From positions 9,015,062 through 9,079,061 of the forward strand of contig CM018031.1 of the NCBI GenBank assembly GCA_008638375.1: 64,000 nucleotides of DNA, given 5' to 3'. The notes beneath the pieces are model-generated. The model ran no database searches, was not told the origin of the DNA, and worked only from the letters and a program-made list of their open reading frames with translations. This document shows, piece by piece, positions 58,761 through 64,000 of this stretch; positions within the stretch are counted from its first letter, which is position 1; each line of letters opens with the position of its first letter. This DNA is from Nyssa sinensis. Taxonomy: Eukaryota > Streptophyta > Magnoliopsida > Cornales > Nyssaceae. The position numbers and the translations under genes are program-made.

Positions 58761-59950
58761 ATATTTGTTTCTGTCGAATGTTCGAGCGGCCATTGATTTG
58801 ATGACCCACCACCAGAGGCGTGTTTGGGAGAGGGGAATAGCTATCTGGAAACTCAAGGTGCCCAAAAACCGCCCTATAAGAACACAAATCTTTGTTTACT
58901 ACTTATGGTGGATGATGGTAATCATATGGTGGTGGTGGTGGTGGTTGTCCTGGGGTTTCAAGTGGTAATAATCATTACTTGTAAGAGTTGGTTATGGTGG
59001 AATAAGTAATGGAACCTACGAGCGCCACTATGATTTCTTCCTTCTAATGAGAAATATGTTCCCTGTGATATCTGTGACGACATAAATCGTGCGTGTGAGA
59101 GAGTAGAGCTCCTAATTATCCAAATACCATGAATCTTATGTCAACATTATGTATGCATGGTCTAAAGACTCTAAACTGCTTCAATAAGAGTTCTTAAGCA
59201 TTGGAGTGGATAGGACTCAGACATCTAATTCTTTGCTTTTGGATTTGATTTATTCGGAACTGTCGAGTTAATCTTATTTGTGATGATAAAGTATTTTTTT
59301 TATCGACGCGATGTAAACTCGAATCAGAATATTGTATAAAAAAAAAGATATTTTTTATTGTTGTTAAAAAAAGCTGTGTTACTATTTATGTATTATTTAT
59401 GTATTACAATTAATTTAATTCTATTTCAACTCAACTCAATTAACTTATAAGATAACTCAATTCAAAAATCTCTTTAATATATTAAATTTTATGAATAAAG
59501 TCTTATTTTAATTACTCTCATAACTACTCTCTGAACAAAAACAAAACAATAATAATAAAATGAAATTACCCCTTCCCAATTTGGCAAAATTGATTTTTTC
59601 AATATATTGAAATGTTAATTTATGAGTATTTTTAAAATTTAAATATAAATATTATATATTTTTTTATAGTTTTGGTATTGGTAATTAATTTTTTTTAAAT
59701 CAAAACAATGTCATTAAATTTAAATTAATTATGTATATAAATTTGATTTAATTAAACAATATATTTAGAGTAATTATTCAGTTTATCGTCGCACCGTATT
59801 ATAATGTGTTTATTTTTAACAAAAAAATTAATTTTGTTATAATTTATTCTTGTAAATTTGTACCTAATTTAAAAAAAAAAATTGAATCTTTGTAAGTGGT
59901 GTGACGGATAATTTATCCTTTTTCACATGGGAAAAGTCAAATTTTGAAAA
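58761..59950. other. Intergenic
   Basis: The first part is a GGTGGT-rich stretch (58930-58950), the rest very AT-rich. No gene seen. Confidence 0.4.
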
Positions 59951-60087
59951 AGAAGGTTTAGAAATATATGGAGACTGTCTCGCTCCATTTGAGCAGAGAG
60001 AACAGAACAAGAAGAAAGGAAGTCGGCAATTCGCAGCTGTAGTTGGCACTACCTGCGCTGTCATCGCTGCAGTCACGCCTCCACCAG
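59950..60087 (+). other. Candidate 5'-UTR exon of the last gene
   Basis: GC-richer stretch after long AT-rich spacer, ending at CCTCCACCAG|GTTGCT. The next acceptor with a sensible coding exon is ATGCAG at 63576. The resulting 5'-UTR intron would be 3.5 kb. Confidence 0.35.
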
Positions 60088-61179
60088 GTTGCTCTGCATC
60101 CTTCCTTTTCTTTTTTTCCAGAAACTCCAAAGGAATATAACATCGAAAAGAATTTCAGATATTAAGAAAAAAGTTTGTAGAAATAGGGTTTTAGATATTG
60201 TATAAACTCAATTCATATCGAAACTTGTGTTGTTTAAAACGATGGTCTTAGAGTATTTTTGTTCGGTGGTTTCTACTTTAGATATGTATATTGATAATTT
60301 GATACTACTTAGCAGTCTATCTGTATTCCACTTTTTTTTTTCCTTCTAAAGAAACATGAATGTGTTGCTGGGAACATTTTTATTAATAAAATCTTTAATT
60401 TTGATTTAGGGTAAACTGATAATTTGTTTGGACTTCTGGTGATTTCTGATTTAGGTTCAATCGTCAACGTTAGAAGTATAATTTTTTTTTGGTATTTGAA
60501 ACATTGACTTGAGATTTGTTTATCATTTTGCATTCATCTCATTCAAAGTGTATTTTCTTTCCTCTTTTCTTTTTTTTTTTCACGAGAACTTTCGGGTACT
60601 CTAATCACATTGCCTGTGCAAATACACATTTGATGATACAAATTAATGTATGCATATAAGAAGTCTTCTACCGAGAACAAAATGTTTGAGTCTGGATTAA
60701 TAAAAGTGGAGATAAGCTCCAATACCATTACATTTGAGGGAATTGCCTGATTGGATGGCCAAAATAGTTGTCCAGAATGACTTCATAGGTGAAGTTCTCT
60801 TTTCTTTTTTACCCCACTATCTCCTGCACCAATACTTGGTTACCTTTTCCACTCCTTTGGTAATCGTGAAACTGATGGTGAACATAATATGATATTATAT
60901 GTGTTGTTTGCTTTTAGCAACAGCAATTTGAATTTGGTCCCTCAAATATTTTAGGCCTTTATTGGTAACAATCATTTGGTGGAGTTCAATGATATAGTTG
61001 TTGAAAAGTTGAGCGACAGATCACAGGTGGAGGAATGCTCATATGTTTTTGCATTGAATTGCCTTGGTTCAATCAGCCATGGTCAATATGCTTACCTAAT
61101 AGTAGTCATCTTTAGATTCCTTGATTGTGTTGCCTATGAGATTGGGAGGACGCACACGGATTTTCTTCAATCAATATAT

Positions 61180-61760
61180 GGCTAGGGTGGAACAGTTTGT
61201 GTGATTATCCGTAGTGTGTTCTAGCAAATTGGCACCTTGGGTTGGATAACGCTTTCTTTGAAAAATGATTATGAATGGTTTCTTAGACACAGATTTGTTG
61301 GGGAACTCTGTCACCTAAAACAAGTATGGGTTTCAAGATAATGGTTTAATTGCTACACATGCAGATTGGTAGAATCATTATTGTCTTTGTTAGTTCATCG
61401 GACGCTGATTCCACAACTTCCTTTTATTGGAGATGTTGATAACATGTCTAGGGTTTGGTTCTAGGAGGACTTTTGGAAGTAATGTAACTTTTTAGCACTT
61501 TTTTGTGACATCTTTATCTTCACTAAGATACCATAAAGGAACTATGCTAACCATTGGATTTCCCACGTAAGTGGCTAGGTTTGGGACTTTATTTTTTATA
61601 TCACTATCTTAAGAGTCCTTAATGAGATTGTTATTTCTTTCTAATGTTACCAAGAGTCTCTCTCTCTCATGGCCTGAAAATTGTTCTCTTGAAGTGAGTG
61701 GTAATGTTTCCTCCTAAGCCTCCTCAACTGCCTTCTGCAGTGATAAGTTGATTTTGGGCC
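61180..61760 (+). mobile_element. Very degenerate LINE remnant
   Basis: Stop-ridden frames still show RVWF.EDFWK.C, similar to the VRFWEDTWC motif of plant LINEs, and flanking sequence of similar style. Weak. Confidence 0.3.
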
Positions 61761-61984
61761 TTAAAAAGAGTCCAAAGAGATTTATAACAATACCATGGGA
61801 TTACTTTCCTCAAAATGAGATATAAGACCCAGGCAGATACTTAAATCTGGCCCTCTATGTGCGACTCTAGATTGGAATGGGATATTGATAAGATATTTTT
61901 CACCCTACGACTAGGCCCACAATTCACTACATGACCAAAATTTTTGTGTGGGTGCAATGGATTACAAGATTAGTCCAATGCTAA

Positions 61985-62540
61985 GTACAGACACGAGACA
62001 CGGATACAACACAATATAAACACGTGAACACGACATTTTTAAAAAAATTAGGATACGGATACGTCAAAGACACGTTGAATATATATATATATATATTTTA
62101 TTGTTTTTTATGACCTTATAATAAAAATATTACATTTTTTCAATTAAATTTGACATAAAAACATACAAATCACAATAATATTATTAAGATATCAAAATAA
62201 AAAAGTCATTAAATAAAAATTTAAGAATTTCTTCATTTAATTTTCAACGTTCTTGATTTAAGTTTAAAAACAAATTTTCTAACTACTACATATAACACAC
62301 ACACACACACACAAATTTATATATTTATAACCCAGGGAAAAGAAGAGAAGAAGGTGAGAAATAGCGGGAATAAGTTAAAAAAATGTTCAGAACATGTCTT
62401 TAATGTGTCCAAAACGTGTTCCTAAAGTGTTCAGGATGTGTATGAAATTTAGAAAAATATACATAAATTGGATGCTCTTTTTCATGTGTCCAGAATGTAT
62501 CCGTATCCATGTTCGACACTTATTTGGCACTGATATGTGA
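61985..62540 (+). repeat. GACACG-rich dispersed repeat, copy 3
   Basis: CAGACACGAGACACGGATAC start, GTTGAATATATATATA, AATATTATTAAGATATCAAA, a CA microsatellite (62287-62313) and a GTATCCGTATCC-type end. Same order as copy 2. It lies in the presumed 5'-UTR intron of the last gene. Confidence 0.8.
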
Positions 62541-63576
62541 CTTAATAGGGCCAACATTCCCACCCCACCATATCCGATCTTTGACCACCTTATGCATGGA
62601 CCAAGTGGAAGATACTAATTTTTCCACAAATTAGGGTCCATCTCCAGAGTTAAAACTCCCAATCTCCTTTTTGGAGCATAATGATATACAATAAGCTAAT
62701 TAGCATCTTCTAATATCCTTAAAAGGAAAGGTGGATAGTTTAAGTCCTAATTGGGAGATGGGTACATGTGATTACTTATTGGATATAGTTACACACACAT
62801 ACACATATTTACTATTAGTACTTGCTTAGTTTCGGATGATTTAAATCTTTGCTATATCTTTTCTCAATGAGGAATCTTTTGCAAGTTTGTGCGCCTTTTT
62901 TCAGTGTTTTTTATTCTTCATTTCATGATTCTTTTCTTATGGAGAAATTAGTTTTTTATATTTTACATCTGGGGAAGCTAAATGGGTTAGATATATTGTC
63001 CATTCATTTCGTGATGTTTAAAGAAGCTTGTACATGATGCGTAAAAATGCTGAACGTGGTCCACTGGTCTTTGCTTTGTCTTGCATTTAGTGGATGGTGT
63101 CTGTACACCTTTTCTCCAAAAACCTGGAGTGAATTGAGCACATCCAATCTGAAAGTTTTCGCCAAAGTTACCCATCTGTAATTTGGTTTATAATATTTTG
63201 CCGGCTTTGTTGTCTTCAAATCTTGTAACACAGTGTGTGAATATATATTTCTCTGGTAACCACATTCTCTCTAAGTCTCTATATAAAGGTCATTACCCAT
63301 AAGATAAACTAATCCTTCAAAAGATTGTTTAAGAGAATGGAGAAAGGAAATTTTCAAATTTTTCTTTCAGGTTCATAGTAAAAATTTTCCTTACCTTATT
63401 ATTGGATGGGTTGTAACCCTGCATGCGAATTGTTTACCGTCTATCTTCAAGTCAGTCCGTTCAGATCCAGAGAAAAGATGTGAATTTGGGCAAGCAAGCA
63501 GAGTATAAAACATAGAGATACGCATTAGGCTTTATTGAGTTTATTAAAGTTGAGTTGAAATGTTGAATGACATGCA
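62541..63576. other. Presumed 5'-UTR intron, 3' part
   Basis: AT-rich. Open frames at 62849-63037 and nearby have no recognised family. Ends at the acceptor ATGCAG. Confidence 0.35.
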
Positions 63577-63591
63577 GGAGGTGCAGGATAT

Positions 63592-63825
63592 ATGATGGAG
63601 GTTCAATCGTGCGGTACCATTTCTTCCAGCCCCAAGGTTAAAGCCACATTTTGCTTTGGATCAGAAACATATTATGTTCGTGCAGACGAAGGAACTCTTT
63701 CTGAGCAATTAGTTTCAATGAAGGAGGAGAGCATGGGCATAATGAAGGACTTCATCACCAAACATAATGTTCCAAATGATGTTCCTGATGAACCAGATGA
63801 AGTCTCTTCAGAAGATGAAGGTTAA
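63592..63825 (+). CDS. Small acidic conserved plant protein, function unknown
   Basis: 77 residues. An acceptor (GACATGCAG|GAGG) sits 15 bp upstream of the first ATG; a second ATG follows at once, so the true start may be Met2. Layout: a short Ser-rich start, a beta-strand-like KATFCFGSETYYV, an amphipathic helix (LSEQLVSMKEESMGIMKDFI), then a disordered acidic tail (PDEPDEVSSEDEG). No signal peptide or membrane segment. This strand-helix-acidic-tail plan resembles GON7, the smallest subunit of the KEOPS tRNA-modification complex, but I cannot confirm homology. The frame is closed cleanly and the residues look constrained, so I consider it a real gene. It is complete within the window, with about 175 bp of 3' flank. 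Confidence 0.75.
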   Translation: MMEVQSCGTISSSPKVKATFCFGSETYYVRADEGTLSEQLVSMKEESMGIMKDFITKHNVPNDVPDEPDEVSSEDEG

Positions 63826-64000
63826 ATTCCCGACAAGGTTCTTGTGAAGTTGAAGCGAAAATGATTTATTTTTCTTCTTTAGACTGAAATTAAATTCCAG
63901 AACATCTACGAGGCTGCATTTATGTTTGAGCACTGTCCCAGACTTTATTGTGTTTCGTTCATCATTTGATTAGCAATTTCCTGAATTTTATTTTCCCTCC

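Overview
This is nuclear DNA of a flowering plant, most likely a woody eudicot. The signs are AT-rich sequence, introns with GT..AG ends, a CP12 gene, a group-S1 bZIP gene with a plant-type sucrose-control uORF, a plant-type BRWD gene, and many plant transposons (MULE, TRIM, L1-type LINE, PIF/Harbinger, SINE). I could not fix the species.

Region 1 (1-14695) is almost entirely one Mutator-like element, 144-14686. It has identical 36-bp termini inside roughly 300-bp terminal inverted repeats and a perfect 9-bp target duplication (TGGACGTAA). It carries a four-exon FAR1-type transposase gene that is now broken. That gene is itself bracketed by inverted arrays of a GGTGCTAGTCCAAGC-type motif, so a second element is probably nested inside. 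It also holds fragments of host genes (a DUF7705-like exon, a sorbitol dehydrogenase exon with its splice donor, one unknown exon-like piece) and a dead LINE.

Region 2 (14700-25400) holds a five-LTR TRIM array with a 5-bp target duplication (15131-16106), a two-exon gene for a small secreted or membrane glycine-rich protein (minus strand), a single-exon CP12 gene (plus), and a bZIP53-like gene (minus) whose leader contains the SC-peptide uORF.

Region 3 (25400-32300) is AT-rich intergenic sequence followed by the probable 5' exon and first intron of the next gene. That intron holds a 73-bp SINE with a 16-bp target duplication and two LINE 3' fragments.

Region 4 (32338-58535) is one 23-coding-exon gene on the plus strand for a bromodomain/WD-repeat protein (BRWD family). 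Its exons join in frame to about 1,760 residues, except for one extra base in exon 17 that puts a stop codon in exon 19. Its long introns have collected LINEs (one LINE interrupted by another LINE and by a short repeat), a PIF/Harbinger element and tandem duplications.

Region 5 (58700-64000) holds a small gene for a 77-residue acidic protein, apparently with a long 5'-UTR intron that contains another copy of a dispersed GACACG-rich repeat.

The host genes do not form a pathway. They cover carbon fixation (CP12), sucrose/amino-acid signalling (bZIP53-like), chromatin reading (BRWD) and two proteins I cannot name with confidence.
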